From NCBI RefSeq assembly GCF_002300165.1, contig NZ_MLCE01000018.1:62001-126000 (forward strand): 64,000 nt of DNA, written 5' to 3'. This DNA is from Streptomyces sp. Tue6028 (GTDB taxonomy: Bacteria; Actinomycetota; Actinomycetes; Streptomycetales; Streptomycetaceae). Shown here in pieces: positions 1 to 8,648 of this stretch (positions are counted from its first letter, which is position 1; every line of letters begins with the position of its first letter). Under the pieces are notes generated by a model. It ran no database searches. It saw nothing but the letters and a program-made list of their open reading frames with translations, and had not been told where the DNA came from. A program made the position numbers and the translations under genes.

Positions 1-881
1 AGCTCGCGTATGCGGGAGGTCACCAACTCCGGCGCCTCCACCGGCGTCATGTGCCCGAGTCCCGGCAGCTCGGTGACACCGACGCAGTTCGGCAGCGCCG
101 CCACGAGGGCGCGCGCGTGCACGACCGGGGTCAGCCGGTCCGCCGTCCCCGCGACCACGGCCGTGGGCACCCGCAACTCCCTGACGCCGTGGTCGAGATC
201 GAGCGCTTCGAGGACGGCCGACCAGGCGTGCCGCACCTTGCGCGGGCAGGCGTGCACGATCCGCGCGCACGCCTCGACCATGGCGGGCGACGAACCGGCC
301 CCCATCGTCGCGTACTTGAGGATCCGCCGGGCGAGCGGAGTGACGGGACCGAGCGGGGCCCGGGAGCCGAGGACGGAGCGGGTGAGGCGGGTCCGCAGCC
401 GCCCCGCGCGCATCGGCACCACGCGCGCCTCGGCGACCAGCCGCGAGCTGCCCGTGCTGCACAGCAGGGCCGCCGCGGCGTGCTCCCGGAAACGCGGCCT
501 GGCCGAGGCGGCCATGAGCGTCATACCGCCCATGGAGTGTCCTGCCAGGACGGCCTTCTGGCCCGGTGCGAGGGTGGCGGCGAGCACCGCCTCCAGGTCG
601 TCGGCGAGGGCCTCGGTGCTGCACGCGGCGCTCGCGGGGCTGCGTCCGTGCCCGCGCTGGTCGTAGGCGACGACCCGGTGGTCGGCCGCGAGGTCACGGA
701 TCTGCGCCGCCCAGAAGGCGGTGGAGCAGGTCCATCCGTGCGCGAGGACGACGGTGGGCGCGTCCTCGGGGCCGTGCACCTCGACGTGCAGCCGCGCGCC
801 GTCGGCGGAGACGGCGGTCAGTTCCCGGGCCGGCGCGGGAGGCGCGTACGCCCCGTCCACCACGTGCGTCAGTCGGCTCAT
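1..881 (-). CDS. alpha/beta hydrolase (3' end cut by window edge)
   Basis: Alpha/beta-hydrolase fold enzyme, probably a cytoplasmic esterase or lipase; no signal peptide is seen. All three catalytic elements are visible: an oxyanion-side HGW motif near residue 50, the nucleophile elbow GHSMGG near residue 115, an acid in GTADRLTP and a histidine in GLGHMTP close to the window edge. Only a short C-terminal stretch should be missing. The ATG start overlaps the stop of the upstream monooxygenase (ATGA), so the two are translationally coupled. An inferred job is hydrolysing the ester or lactone that the Baeyer-Villiger-type partner makes. The substrate is unknown. Confidence 0.85.
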   Translation of the reverse strand, partial: MSRLTHVVDGAYAPPAPARELTAVSADGARLHVEVHGPEDAPTVVLAHGWTCSTAFWAAQIRDLAADHRVVAYDQRGHGRSPASAACSTEALADDLEAVLAATLAPGQKAVLAGHSMGGMTLMAASARPRFREHAAAALLCSTGSSRLVAEARVVPMRAGRLRTRLTRSVLGSRAPLGPVTPLARRILKYATMGAGSSPAMVEACARIVHACPRKVRHAWSAVLEALDLDHGVRELRVPTAVVAGTADRLTPVVHARALVAALPNCVGVTELPGLGHMTPVEAPELVTSRIRE

Positions 882-2416
882 GCCCCTGCCTCCACCTTGT
901 TCCTGCGGGTGCCCTTACGGCGCGGCTCCGGTGTGTCCCGGGGCTCGGGCGCGCGCAGCACCTCGTACTCCCCGAGGTCGACGCGGCGCGTGGCGCTGCG
1001 GAACTCGCTCGTCGTGCCGGGCCAGATGGTGGTGTTGACTCCGTTGGCGTCGAGGTACCAGCTGGTGCAGCCGCCGGTGTTCCACACCGTGCGCTTCATG
1101 CGTTCCTGGACCCGGTCGTTCCAGGCGTTCACCGCGGCGGGGCGCGCGTCGAGGGCGGCGCGGCCCCCGAGGACGTCCAACTGCCGTACGAAGTCGGCCA
1201 TGTAGTTCAGCTGGGACTCGATCATCAGGATCATGGACGAGTTCCCGAGACCCGTGTTGGGCCCGATGATCGTCATCCAGTTGGGGAATCCGGCCGCGGT
1301 GGCGCCGCGCAGCGACTTCATCCCGGTGCTCCACGTCTCGGCGAGCGTCCGGCCCTCCGCGCCGACGACCCGTTCGGCGATCGGCATGTCCGTGACATGG
1401 AAGCCGGTGCCGAAGACGATCGCGTCGACCTCGGCCCTGCTGCCGTCGGCGGCGACGAGGGTGGAGCCGTCGATCTCGGCCAGCCCGGAGGCCACCACGT
1501 CGACATTCGGCCGGGTGAGCGCGGGGTAGTAGGTGTTGGACAGCAGGATCCGCTTGCAGCCGATCCGGTAGTCGGGGGTCAGCTTCGCGCGCAGCGCCGG
1601 GTCCTTCACGGCACGCGCGATGTTCCGCTTGGCCAGTCGCTCCACCAGGCCGAGCTCATCGGGCCGCTTGGTGAACGCCTGGACCTGCAACTCCCTGATG
1701 CCCCACAGGAGTCCGCGCCGGGCCTGGGTGGTGAACGGCAGCTGCCGGTGCAGCCACCGCTCGGCCCCGCTGATGGCCCGGTCCACGCGCGGCATCACCC
1801 ACGGAGGGGTGCGCTGGAAGAGCGTCAGCCGCTCCACGTCGGGCTGGATGGACGGCACGATCTGGATGGCGGAGGCGCCGGTGCCGACCATGGCGACGCG
1901 CTTGCCGCGCAGGTCGTAGTCGTGGTCCCAGCGGGCCGAGTGGAAGACCTTGCCCGGGAAGGTGTCGATCCCCGGGATGTCCGGGACCTTGGGGTCGGAG
2001 AGCGGCCCGGTGGCGGACACGACGACGTCGGCCGTGAGGTGGCCGCTGCTGGTCTCGATGGCCCAGTGCAGCTTCTCGGCGTCCCAGGTCATCATCTTGA
2101 CCTCGGAGTCGAAGCGCAGATGGGGCCGGAGCCGGAAGACGTCCGCCACGTGCTCCAGGTACGCCCGGATGTGCTCCTGCCCGGAGAAGGTGCGCGGCCA
2201 CTCGGGGTTCGGCGCGAACGAGAACGAGTACAGGTGGGAGGGCACGTCGCAGGCGCAGCCGGGGTAGCTGTTGTCGCGCCAGGTGCCGCCCACGCTGCCG
2301 GCCCGCTCCAGGACGACGAAGTCGGTGATCCCCTCGCGGCGCAGCCGCACCGCGGCCCCCAGCCCGCCGAAGCCGGACCCGATCACCGCCACCCGTACAT
2401 GCTCGTGCTCGGTCAT
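878..2416 (-). CDS. flavin-containing / Baeyer-Villiger-type monooxygenase
   Basis: FAD- and NADPH-dependent monooxygenase of 512 residues. Visible are the FAD Rossmann motif GSGFGG (13-18), the GGTWR motif (44-48), the fingerprint F-x-G-x3-H-x3-W-D (153-164) that marks Baeyer-Villiger and related class B monooxygenases, and the NADPH-binding GTGASA (178-183). The family inserts oxygen next to a ketone or at a heteroatom. It lies directly upstream of, and overlaps, an alpha/beta hydrolase gene, and is divergent from a MerR regulator. A perfect 7+7 bp inverted repeat lies 30 bp before the start. The C-terminal tail (last 15 residues) is basic. The substrate cannot be read from the sequence. 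Confidence 0.9.
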   Translation of the reverse strand: MTEHEHVRVAVIGSGFGGLGAAVRLRREGITDFVVLERAGSVGGTWRDNSYPGCACDVPSHLYSFSFAPNPEWPRTFSGQEHIRAYLEHVADVFRLRPHLRFDSEVKMMTWDAEKLHWAIETSSGHLTADVVVSATGPLSDPKVPDIPGIDTFPGKVFHSARWDHDYDLRGKRVAMVGTGASAIQIVPSIQPDVERLTLFQRTPPWVMPRVDRAISGAERWLHRQLPFTTQARRGLLWGIRELQVQAFTKRPDELGLVERLAKRNIARAVKDPALRAKLTPDYRIGCKRILLSNTYYPALTRPNVDVVASGLAEIDGSTLVAADGSRAEVDAIVFGTGFHVTDMPIAERVVGAEGRTLAETWSTGMKSLRGATAAGFPNWMTIIGPNTGLGNSSMILMIESQLNYMADFVRQLDVLGGRAALDARPAAVNAWNDRVQERMKRTVWNTGGCTSWYLDANGVNTTIWPGTTSEFRSATRRVDLGEYEVLRAPEPRDTPEPRRKGTRRNKVEAGA

Positions 2417-2445
2417 CCCGACGCCTCCCTGGTCCGCACGACTCT

Positions 2446-2461
2446 GCCAGTGAACACTGGC
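2446..2461. promoter_or_regulatory. inverted repeat, candidate operator of the divergent pair
   Basis: GCCAGTG-AA-CACTGGC is a perfect 7-bp inverted repeat in the 131-bp divergent region between the monooxygenase and the MerR gene. Its position, 30 bp from the monooxygenase start, fits an operator for the MerR protein, although MerR sites are normally sited between the -35 and -10 boxes, and no clear boxes are seen here. Confidence 0.4.
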
Positions 2462-2547
2462 GCAATGGGGAGAGTAGAGCAGCGGCGTACTGATGGGTAG
2501 GGGTCGCGACCGGGAAAGTTACCGGGGGTACGACGTAGGGTGCGGAG

Positions 2548-3471
2548 GTGGCCGAGGGATCAGGAAAGCGGGGCGCCGGGGCGCGCGAGCGGGGCGTGAG
2601 GGCGCGGACGCGACGTGACGACCCGACACGGAAGCACGGCTCAGCGGCGCCGGAGCGTCCGGACACCGGCACGGCGGACCGGTCCGGCGCGGCGGCCCGC
2701 CGAGGGCCGGACACCGGCACGGCGGGACGGTCCCGCGGCGTGACGCGGGACCCCGGCGCGGCATCGGCCCCGGAAGCGGGCACCGGCCCACGCGTCCCGG
2801 GAACGACCGGCCCCGGCCGGCGCGAGTACCGGATGGAGGAGCTGGCCGAGGAGGCCGGCATCACCGTCCGCACCCTGCGTTTCTACCGGGAGCGCAAGCT
2901 CATACCGCCGCCCCGCCGCGAGGGCCGCATCGCCTGGTACGACGACACCCACCTGGCCCGGCTGCGCACGATCTCGGCGCTGCTGGAGCGCGGCCACACC
3001 CTCAACGGCATCGCCGAGCTGGCCGAGGCCTTCGACCACGGCCGCGACGTGGGCGAGCTGCTCGGCCTGGGCGAGCCCACGGAGGAGACCCCGGTGCGCC
3101 TCTCCCCCGAGGCGCTGGCCGACGTCTTCGCGGGCCAGGCGACCCCGGAGAACCTCGCCGCGGCCCTCGACCTCGGCTACCTCGGCACCGACGGCGGCGA
3201 GATCGTGCACATCAGCCGCCGCCTGCTCGACGTCTCCGCGGCGCTGGTCCGCGAGGGCATCCCGCTCGCGGACGTACTGGGCGCGGCCCGCCGCGTACGC
3301 GACCACGCCGACGCGCTCGCCGAACTCTTCACCGGCCTCGTCCTCACCCAGGACCGTTCCACCGAGGACCTCCAGCGCCTGCGCCCGCTCGCGAAGAGCG
3401 TGGTGGAGGCGGAGCTGTCGATGGCGCTGGACCGACGCGTGCGCGCGCACGGGGGCGACCGGGACGCCTGA
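2548..3471 (+). CDS. MerR family regulator with low-complexity N-terminal extension
   Basis: DNA-binding regulator. The MerR helix-turn-helix begins near residue 94 (YRMEELAEEAGITVRTLRFY) and is followed by the wing and a helical effector domain typical of MerR/TipA-like proteins. The first 93 residues are rich in Arg, Gly, Ala and Pro and contain a direct repeat (PDTGTA, residues 38-43 and 54-59) that is also visible in the DNA near 2659 and 2709. If the GTG at 2548 is used the protein has 307 residues; starting at the ATG at 2833 would delete the extension and leave a truncated HTH lead-in, so the true start is uncertain. Divergent from the monooxygenase operon, its likely target. Confidence 0.8.
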   Translation: MAEGSGKRGAGARERGVRARTRRDDPTRKHGSAAPERPDTGTADRSGAAARRGPDTGTAGRSRGVTRDPGAASAPEAGTGPRVPGTTGPGRREYRMEELAEEAGITVRTLRFYRERKLIPPPRREGRIAWYDDTHLARLRTISALLERGHTLNGIAELAEAFDHGRDVGELLGLGEPTEETPVRLSPEALADVFAGQATPENLAAALDLGYLGTDGGEIVHISRRLLDVSAALVREGIPLADVLGAARRVRDHADALAELFTGLVLTQDRSTEDLQRLRPLAKSVVEAELSMALDRRVRAHGGDRDA

Positions 3472-3529
3472 GCCGCTCGGGCGGCGGCCCGGCAGCGCCG
3501 GCCGGGGACCGGCGCCCCGGCGTATCGCC

Positions 3530-3694
3530 TAGGGGGTTTCGTTCGGGTCAGGTCGGATCAGGCCGCGGCGTCCGGTGCGGTGCATCGCAAGGCGGAGGAT
3601 CACCCGCGTACTGGGCGTACTCGGGTGCTCCGACAACGCGGCGAGGTGCCGTGCCGGGCGTCGCGGACCCGAGCTGATCCGAACGAAACCCCTA
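3530..3694. mobile_element. palindromic dispersed element, copy 1 (MITE-like)
   Basis: A 165-bp non-coding element whose ends are inverted repeats: left TAGGGGGTTTCGTTCGG, right complement CCGAACGAAACCCCTA, with an inner GATCAG/CTGATC pair. CTAG flanks both ends and the right end coincides with the exonuclease III stop codon. A 100-bp relative with the same ends and the same GGCCGCGGCGTCCGG core lies at 59385-59484; this copy carries about 65 extra bases in the centre. The format suggests a non-autonomous transposon whose CTAG or TA flanks are target duplications. It could alternatively act as a terminator for the adjoining gene. Confidence 0.6.
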
Positions 3695-4495
3695 GTGGTC
3701 GTACACGACGGTGACCGGCGCGTGGTCGGACCACCGCTCCGCGTGGGTCGCCGCCCGCTCCACGTACCCCTTGAGGGCCTTGCCGGCGAGGCCCGGCGTG
3801 GCGACCTGGTAGTCGATACGCCAGCCGGTGTCGTTGTCGAAGGCCCGGCCGCGGTACGACCACCACGAGTAGGGCCCCTCGGCGTCGGGGTGCAGGGCGC
3901 GCACGACGTCGACGTAGCCGCCGTCGCCCGCGTCGAAGACCTGCCCCATCCAGGCCCGCTCCTCGGGCAGGAAGCCGGAGTTCTTCTTGTTGCCCCGCCA
4001 GTTCTTGAGGTCGGCCTCCTGGTGGGCGATGTTCCAGTCGCCGCAGACGACGACCTCGCGCCCGTCGGCGGCGGCCCGCTCCCTGAGCACCTTCAGATGA
4101 GCCAGGAACGCGTCCATGAAGCGGACCTTCTCGTCCTGCCGCTCGGTGCCGACCTCACCGGAGGGCAGATAGAGGCTGGCGACGGTCACGCCGGGCAGAC
4201 CGGCCTCGACGTAGCGCCCGGTGGTGTCGAACTCCTCGGACCCGAAGCCGATCCGGACGCCGTCGGGCTCACGGCGCGTGTAGAGCGACACACCCGCCCG
4301 TCCCTTCGCGGCGGCGGGGGCGTGCACGACGTGCCACCCCTCGGGCGCCCGCACCTCGTCGGGGAGCTGCCCCGGCTCGGCTCGCACCTCCTGGAGGCAG
4401 AGCACGTCGGCGGAGGTCTCCGCGAGCCACTCCACGAATCCCTTCTTCGCGGCGGCCCGGAGCCCGTTCACATTCACAGAGGTCACAGTCAGCAC
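3692..4495 (-). CDS. xth: exodeoxyribonuclease III
   Basis: Mg-dependent 3'-5' exonuclease and AP endonuclease of base-excision repair, 267 residues, matching the family length. Motifs of the endonuclease/exonuclease/phosphatase fold are present: N10 in VNVNGLR, the metal-binding glutamate in LQEV (near 36), the Tyr in LYLPSGE, the GDWNIAH Asp/Asn pair, the NDTGWRIDY stretch, and the C-terminal WSDHAPV with the catalytic His. The GTG start at 4495 is chosen because it gives the canonical VLTVTSVNVNG N-terminus; no good ribosome site precedes it. The stop codon overlaps the end of the palindromic element. Confidence 0.95.
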   Translation of the reverse strand: MLTVTSVNVNGLRAAAKKGFVEWLAETSADVLCLQEVRAEPGQLPDEVRAPEGWHVVHAPAAAKGRAGVSLYTRREPDGVRIGFGSEEFDTTGRYVEAGLPGVTVASLYLPSGEVGTERQDEKVRFMDAFLAHLKVLRERAAADGREVVVCGDWNIAHQEADLKNWRGNKKNSGFLPEERAWMGQVFDAGDGGYVDVVRALHPDAEGPYSWWSYRGRAFDNDTGWRIDYQVATPGLAGKALKGYVERAATHAERWSDHAPVTVVYDH

Positions 4496-4553
4496 CCGGG
4501 CACGATACTTAATCCGTAGCCCTGACCCTATGCATAGAAGTACGATTGCCTGT

Positions 4554-5030
4554 ATGAATATCCGGTCCGTTCCTTTCGACCACCCCGACGCCGTCAAGCT
4601 CAACGACCAGGTGCAGGCCGAATACGCCGAGCGCTACGGCGACGACGGCGACGCCACACCGCTCGACGCGGCGATGTTCGCCCCGCCGCTGGGGCTCTAC
4701 CTCATCGCGTACGACGGACAGGACCGTCCGGTGGCCACGGGCGGCTGGCGCACCCAGGAGGAGAACGACGAGGGGTACTCCGACGGCGACGCCGAGCTCA
4801 AGCGGATGTATGTGATCCCCGAGGCGCGCGGCCTCGGCCTCGCCCGCCGGATGCTGGCCGCCCTGGAGGACGACGCCCGCGCGGCGGGCCGTGCCCGCAT
4901 GGTCCTGGAGACCGGCTCCAAGCAGCCCGAGGCGGTATCCCTGTACCGGTCGAGCGGCTACGAGCCCTGCGTGAAGTTCGGCTACTACCGCTTCCACGAG
5001 CTGAGCCTCTGCTACGCCAAGGCGCTCTAG
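4554..5030 (+). CDS. GNAT family N-acetyltransferase
   Basis: Acetyl-CoA-dependent acyltransferase of 158 residues. The central region has the acetyl-CoA pyrophosphate-binding motif (ARGLGLARRML, after the beta-4 strand LKRMYVIPE), followed by ETGSKQPEAVSLYRSSGYEP, the usual motif B. The ATG at 4554 is preferred; an upstream in-frame ATG at 4530 would add eight residues. It is divergent from exonuclease III with only 58 bp between. The substrate is unknown. Confidence 0.85.
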   Translation: MNIRSVPFDHPDAVKLNDQVQAEYAERYGDDGDATPLDAAMFAPPLGLYLIAYDGQDRPVATGGWRTQEENDEGYSDGDAELKRMYVIPEARGLGLARRMLAALEDDARAAGRARMVLETGSKQPEAVSLYRSSGYEPCVKFGYYRFHELSLCYAKAL

Positions 5031-5187
5031 CCCCGCGGCCGGCGCCGCCGCAGCCCCCTTCGGGCCGGTCTTCTGACCGGCCATCAGGGCTGCCGGTCCG
5101 AGCGCAACGCAAAGATCCCGCCCGATCATGAGATCGGACGGGATCCAGTCAACTGCCCCGAGCAAAGCTCGGAAGCAGTGATTGCAG

Positions 5188-5261
5188 TGGACCTGAGGGG
5201 ATTTGAACCCCTGGCCCCCTCGATGCGAACGAGGTGCGCTACCGGACTGCGCCACAGGCCC
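5188..5261 (-). tRNA. tRNA-Ala (anticodon CGC)
   Basis: 74-nt cloverleaf on the minus strand. The acceptor arms GGGCCTG and CAGGTCC pair, the anticodon stem CCTCG/CGAGG encloses the loop TTCGCAT with anticodon CGC, and the T loop is GGTTCAAATCC. The 3' CCA is not encoded, as is common in Streptomyces. Confidence 0.95.
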
Positions 5262-5358
5262 TTGCAACGAGTGAAACTCTAGCATCCCCATCGAGGTGCT
5301 TGGAAATCCGTTCCTGGCAGGTCAGCCGAGGACTCCCGGGCAGCTTCCGTCCCACCCG

Positions 5359-6612
5359 TCACTCGTTGGCCGCGCGCGGCCGTTCCCCGTCCTCGTACTG
5401 GTCGAAGAGCGGGGTGCGACCGCGCTCACGGGCACGCCGGGCGGACGCGGCGCGCCGTGCGTCGCTGCGGCCGTCGTCGGCACCCTCCGTGCCGTCGGTG
5501 GTCTCCTCCGCCACGGGGGCGGTCTCGGGCACAGCCGGTTCCGCGGCGCTGGAGCGCGCGGAACTCCACGCGTCCGGGGCCCCCAGGTCGACGCTGGACG
5601 TGGCCCGCGGTGCGACGGGCGCCGTCACGTAGGTCGGCAGCGGAACCGGCACCGGGTCCCAGCTGTCGCCCTGCCCCGGGCCGCGCTGACGCTCGCGCTG
5701 CTGGTCGACCCACTCGGCGTGGTCGGTCTGCTCGACGAGCGCGCGGCGGTCGGCCGCGAGGGCGGAGAGACCGGTGTCGGTGTCCGTCGCTGGTCCCTCC
5801 TCCGGCTCGTCGACACCCTCGTCGAGCGTGGGCCGACGGCGCGGCTGCCGTTCCCTGAGCCGCTGCGCCGCGGCCTCGGCCCGGCGCCGGTCCATGGTGT
5901 AGGTGAAGCGCCGCCGCTCCTGGGCCCTCAGGTACACGATGTACCCGCTCAGCAGCATGGCCGGCACGCCCGGAGCCCACAGGAAGGCGAGGCCGCCCAC
6001 GGCCGCGACGATCGCGCCGAGTGTGAAGGCGAGGAAGAGCAGCACCGTCGTACGCCTGCGGCGCGCGAGCACCTTCGTGCGCCGGGCCCGTGCTGCGGCC
6101 TCCGCCGACGGCCCGCGGCGCGCCCCAGGGGCACGCCCGGTCGCGGACGGCTGGGCGGACTGGGGTGCGGGCTTGCCCTGCTGCTTGGGGACGGGTCTGG
6201 TGGCGCCCGGCGCCTCCGGTGCGGCGCCGCCCGGTCTGGCGGCGGGCCGCGCTCCCGGCTTCTGCTCGGCCTGGGCCGGCGCCTGCGACTGGACCCGCTC
6301 CTGCACCTGCGGCCGGCTTTCGGCATGCGCCTGTGTCCGGGACGGAGGCGCGGCGAAGGCCCGGACGTCCACCGAATCGGTGACGTCGCCCGGGTCGGCG
6401 CTGGACTCCCCCTGGTCGGCGGAGCGTGCGCGCAGGTCCTTGGCGTACCGGCGCTCCATACCCGCCCGTCCGGACAGCAGCCGGATGGCGGTGCTGAAGC
6501 GTTCCGTCGGACGGGCTTCGTTCAGCTCGTCCTGCCTACGGAGCCACATCGGCACCAAGTAGGCGGCCCAGGCCCCGACGATGACTGCGTAGATGAGGCC
6601 GCTGCTGCTCAC
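5359..6612 (-). CDS. sepX: actinobacterial divisome membrane protein SepX (GlpR-like)
   Basis: 417-residue membrane protein recognised by its N-terminus (SGLIYAVIVGAWAAYLVPMW, then RRQDELNEARPTERF) and its position. In Streptomyces SepX acts in the cell-division complex with FtsZ; the corynebacterial homologue GlpR is the membrane receptor of the gephyrin-like protein Glp. Layout: TM helix 4-22, a conserved juxtamembrane stretch to about 60, a Pro/Ala/Gln-rich linker to about 175, a closely spaced helical pair 188-208 and 213-230, then a long Arg/Glu-rich cytoplasmic tail. It lies two genes from the MogA-like gene and in the same strand block as the MoeA/Glp-like gene, matching the corynebacterial glp-glpR arrangement. 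The family call is from memory. Confidence 0.8.
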   Translation of the reverse strand: MSSSGLIYAVIVGAWAAYLVPMWLRRQDELNEARPTERFSTAIRLLSGRAGMERRYAKDLRARSADQGESSADPGDVTDSVDVRAFAAPPSRTQAHAESRPQVQERVQSQAPAQAEQKPGARPAARPGGAAPEAPGATRPVPKQQGKPAPQSAQPSATGRAPGARRGPSAEAAARARRTKVLARRRRTTVLLFLAFTLGAIVAAVGGLAFLWAPGVPAMLLSGYIVYLRAQERRRFTYTMDRRRAEAAAQRLRERQPRRRPTLDEGVDEPEEGPATDTDTGLSALAADRRALVEQTDHAEWVDQQRERQRGPGQGDSWDPVPVPLPTYVTAPVAPRATSSVDLGAPDAWSSARSSAAEPAVPETAPVAEETTDGTEGADDGRSDARRAASARRARERGRTPLFDQYEDGERPRAANE

Positions 6613-6781
6613 GCCTCACACGGTAGAGGGGTTTGCATGAGGCCATCTGCCAATTGGGCCGGTGTGTCGCACGATCTGGCTGATATTTCGAGCTTTTTTT
6701 GTGACCCATGCGATCAGCAGCTCGCCCTGGAGCGCGAATTTAATGCCCTGAGCCGATCACCCGGCGATCAATTTCGAACAC

Positions 6782-7456
6782 CTATTTCATTTCCCGGCCT
6801 TGTCCGGCGTTCCGCGGCCCACTCGGTTTCCGCGGTCCCGTCTGATCCGATCCCACCTGCTCCGAGCGGTTCTGCGCCGAGCGCGCGCGACGCCAGCGGC
6901 CGAGGAGTCCCTCGGGCACCTCTTCGGCGGTCAGTGCGAAGACGAGATGGTCGCGCCAGGCCCCGTCGATGTGGAGATATCGCGGACGCAGCCCTTCCTC
7001 GCGGAATCCGAGCTTTTCCACGACCCGGCGGCTGGGGCCGTTCTCCGGGCGAATGCAGACTTCGATGCGGTGCAGTCCGACCGTGCGGAAGCAGTGGTCG
7101 GTCACCAGCGCCACGGCCGTCGGCATCACTCCGCGGCCCGCCACCGACTGGTCCACCCAGTAGCCGATGTGCCCCGAGCACATGGAACCCCAGGTGATTC
7201 CCGCGACGGTCAGCTGGCCGACCAGACGCCCCTGGTACTCGATCACGAAGGGCAGCATCCTGCCCGCGTTGGCCTCGGCGCGCAGATGCCGGACCATCTG
7301 ACGGTACGTCGGCCGGTGGGCGATGGGCCCGCTGGGCGTGGGCGGCGGGATCGTCGCCTCCCAGGGCCGCAGCCAGTCCCGGTTGCGCCGGTTCACCTCA
7401 CGCCAGGCCCGCTGGTCGCGCAGCTTTATCGGCCGGAGGACGACGTCGCCGTCCAC
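6782..7456 (-). CDS. RimJ/RimL-type GNAT acetyltransferase
   Basis: Acetyltransferase of about 224 residues resembling the ribosomal-protein N-terminal alanine acetyltransferase group: LRPIKLRDQRAW at the start, the acceptor region DWLRPWEATIP, then IGYWVDQSVAGRGVMPTAV (acetyl-CoA loop) and RIEVCIRPENGPSRRVVEKL followed by GFREEG. The GTG at 7456 is the first plausible start downstream of the MogA stop (7483); earlier in-frame codons offer no better one. The last 35 residues are basic and variable. It sits between the MogA-like gene and sepX on the same strand, as in other actinobacterial glp loci. Confidence 0.85.
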   Translation of the reverse strand: MDGDVVLRPIKLRDQRAWREVNRRNRDWLRPWEATIPPPTPSGPIAHRPTYRQMVRHLRAEANAGRMLPFVIEYQGRLVGQLTVAGITWGSMCSGHIGYWVDQSVAGRGVMPTAVALVTDHCFRTVGLHRIEVCIRPENGPSRRVVEKLGFREEGLRPRYLHIDGAWRDHLVFALTAEEVPEGLLGRWRRARSAQNRSEQVGSDQTGPRKPSGPRNAGQGREMK

Positions 7457-7482
7457 CAGCTCGACCGGCCAGGATGGGCTGT

Positions 7483-8022
7483 TCAGCTCACACCCCCACT
7501 GCCACTGGGTCTGGGGTGGTCGCCGCCGCGGATCTGGTCGACGGCGTGGACCACCAAGGGTTCCAGGACGGCGAGGCCGTCCCGCACCCCGCCGGTGGAG
7601 CCCGGCAGGTTGACGATCAGCGTCCCGCCGGCGACGCCGGCGAGCCCCCGGGACAGGACCGCGGTCGGGACCTTCTCCCTTCCGAACGCCCTGATGGCCT
7701 CGGCGATGCCCGGGATCTCGCGGTCGAGCACCTTGAGCGTCGCCTCAGGGGTGCGGTCGGTCGGTGAGACGCCCGTCCCGCCGGTGGTCACGATGACGTC
7801 GTACCCGGCCTCGACGCCCGCCCGCAGCGCGGCTTCCACCGGGTCGCCGTCGGGCACGACCTGCGGACCGTCCACGGCGAAGCCGAACGCCGTCAGGCCC
7901 TCCACGATCAGGGGGCCGCCCTTGTCCGCGTAGACCCCGGCGGCGGCGCGGTTGGAGGCCGTGACGACGAGGGCGCTGTACGGCGCCGCGAGAGCGCCGC
8001 CCAGGGAAGGGCCGCCGGTCAT
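7483..8022 (-). CDS. MogA/MoaB-type molybdopterin adenylyltransferase
   Basis: 179-residue MoCF-biosynthesis-domain protein that would adenylylate molybdopterin before metal insertion. The diagnostic TTGGTGVSPTDRTPEAT lies in the middle, with the SRGLAGVAGGTLIVNLPGS strand-loop after it. The ATG start overlaps the MoaC stop (ATGA), so the two are coupled. MogA and MoaB are hard to separate by sequence alone. Confidence 0.9.
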   Translation of the reverse strand: MTGGPSLGGALAAPYSALVVTASNRAAAGVYADKGGPLIVEGLTAFGFAVDGPQVVPDGDPVEAALRAGVEAGYDVIVTTGGTGVSPTDRTPEATLKVLDREIPGIAEAIRAFGREKVPTAVLSRGLAGVAGGTLIVNLPGSTGGVRDGLAVLEPLVVHAVDQIRGGDHPRPSGSGGVS

Positions 8023-8498
8023 GAACGGCTCCAGTCGCCGGACTTTCCGCCCGTCTTCTCCTCGACGCGTACGTCCGTGATGACCGCCCCCTTGTCGACA
8101 GCCTTGACCATGTCGATCACGGTGAGGGCCGCCACGCTGACCGCTGTGAGCGCTTCCATCTCGACGCCCGTGCGGTCGGTCGTCTTCACGGTGGCGAGGA
8201 TCTCGACGGCGTCGTCCGCGACCGACAGATCAATTCTCACACCCGACACCGACAACGGGTGGCACAGCGGGATCAGGTCCGGGGTGCGCTTGGCGCCCAT
8301 GATCCCCGCGATGCGCGCGGTGGCGAGGGCGTCGCCCTTGGGGACCCCCTCGCCGCGCAGCAGCTCGACCACCCTCGGCGAGACCAGGACGCGGCCGCTG
8401 GCGCGGGCGGTGCGCGCGGTCACGTCCTTCCCGGATACGTCGACCATGCGGGCGGCGCCCGCCTCGTCGATGTGCGTCAGTCGGTCCTGCGTACTCAT
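8019..8498 (-). CDS. moaC: cyclic pyranopterin monophosphate synthase MoaC
   Basis: Converts the MoaA product to cyclic pyranopterin monophosphate in molybdenum-cofactor synthesis. 159 residues. Family hallmarks: ARMVDVSGKDVTARTARASG at the N-terminus, the IAGIMGAKRTPDLIPLCHP active-site block, and GVEMEALTAVSVAALTVIDM followed by VKAVDK. The ATG at 8498 gives the canonical start; longer readings add a non-conserved basic leader. It lies 150 bp after the MoeA-like gene. Confidence 0.95.
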   Translation of the reverse strand: MSTQDRLTHIDEAGAARMVDVSGKDVTARTARASGRVLVSPRVVELLRGEGVPKGDALATARIAGIMGAKRTPDLIPLCHPLSVSGVRIDLSVADDAVEILATVKTTDRTGVEMEALTAVSVAALTVIDMVKAVDKGAVITDVRVEEKTGGKSGDWSRS

Positions 8499-8648
8499 GT
8501 GCGTGGGCGCTCCCGGTCCGGGCCTGTCGCGGTGCGGCGCGTGGGCCTGTTGTGCGCGACACGTTACCGCCCGTCCGCCTTCGCCCACGCCCCCGTGAGG
8601 AACCGCCCGCTCCGCCGGATCGCGGGGCGGGCTCCGGGGCCCGCCGGC

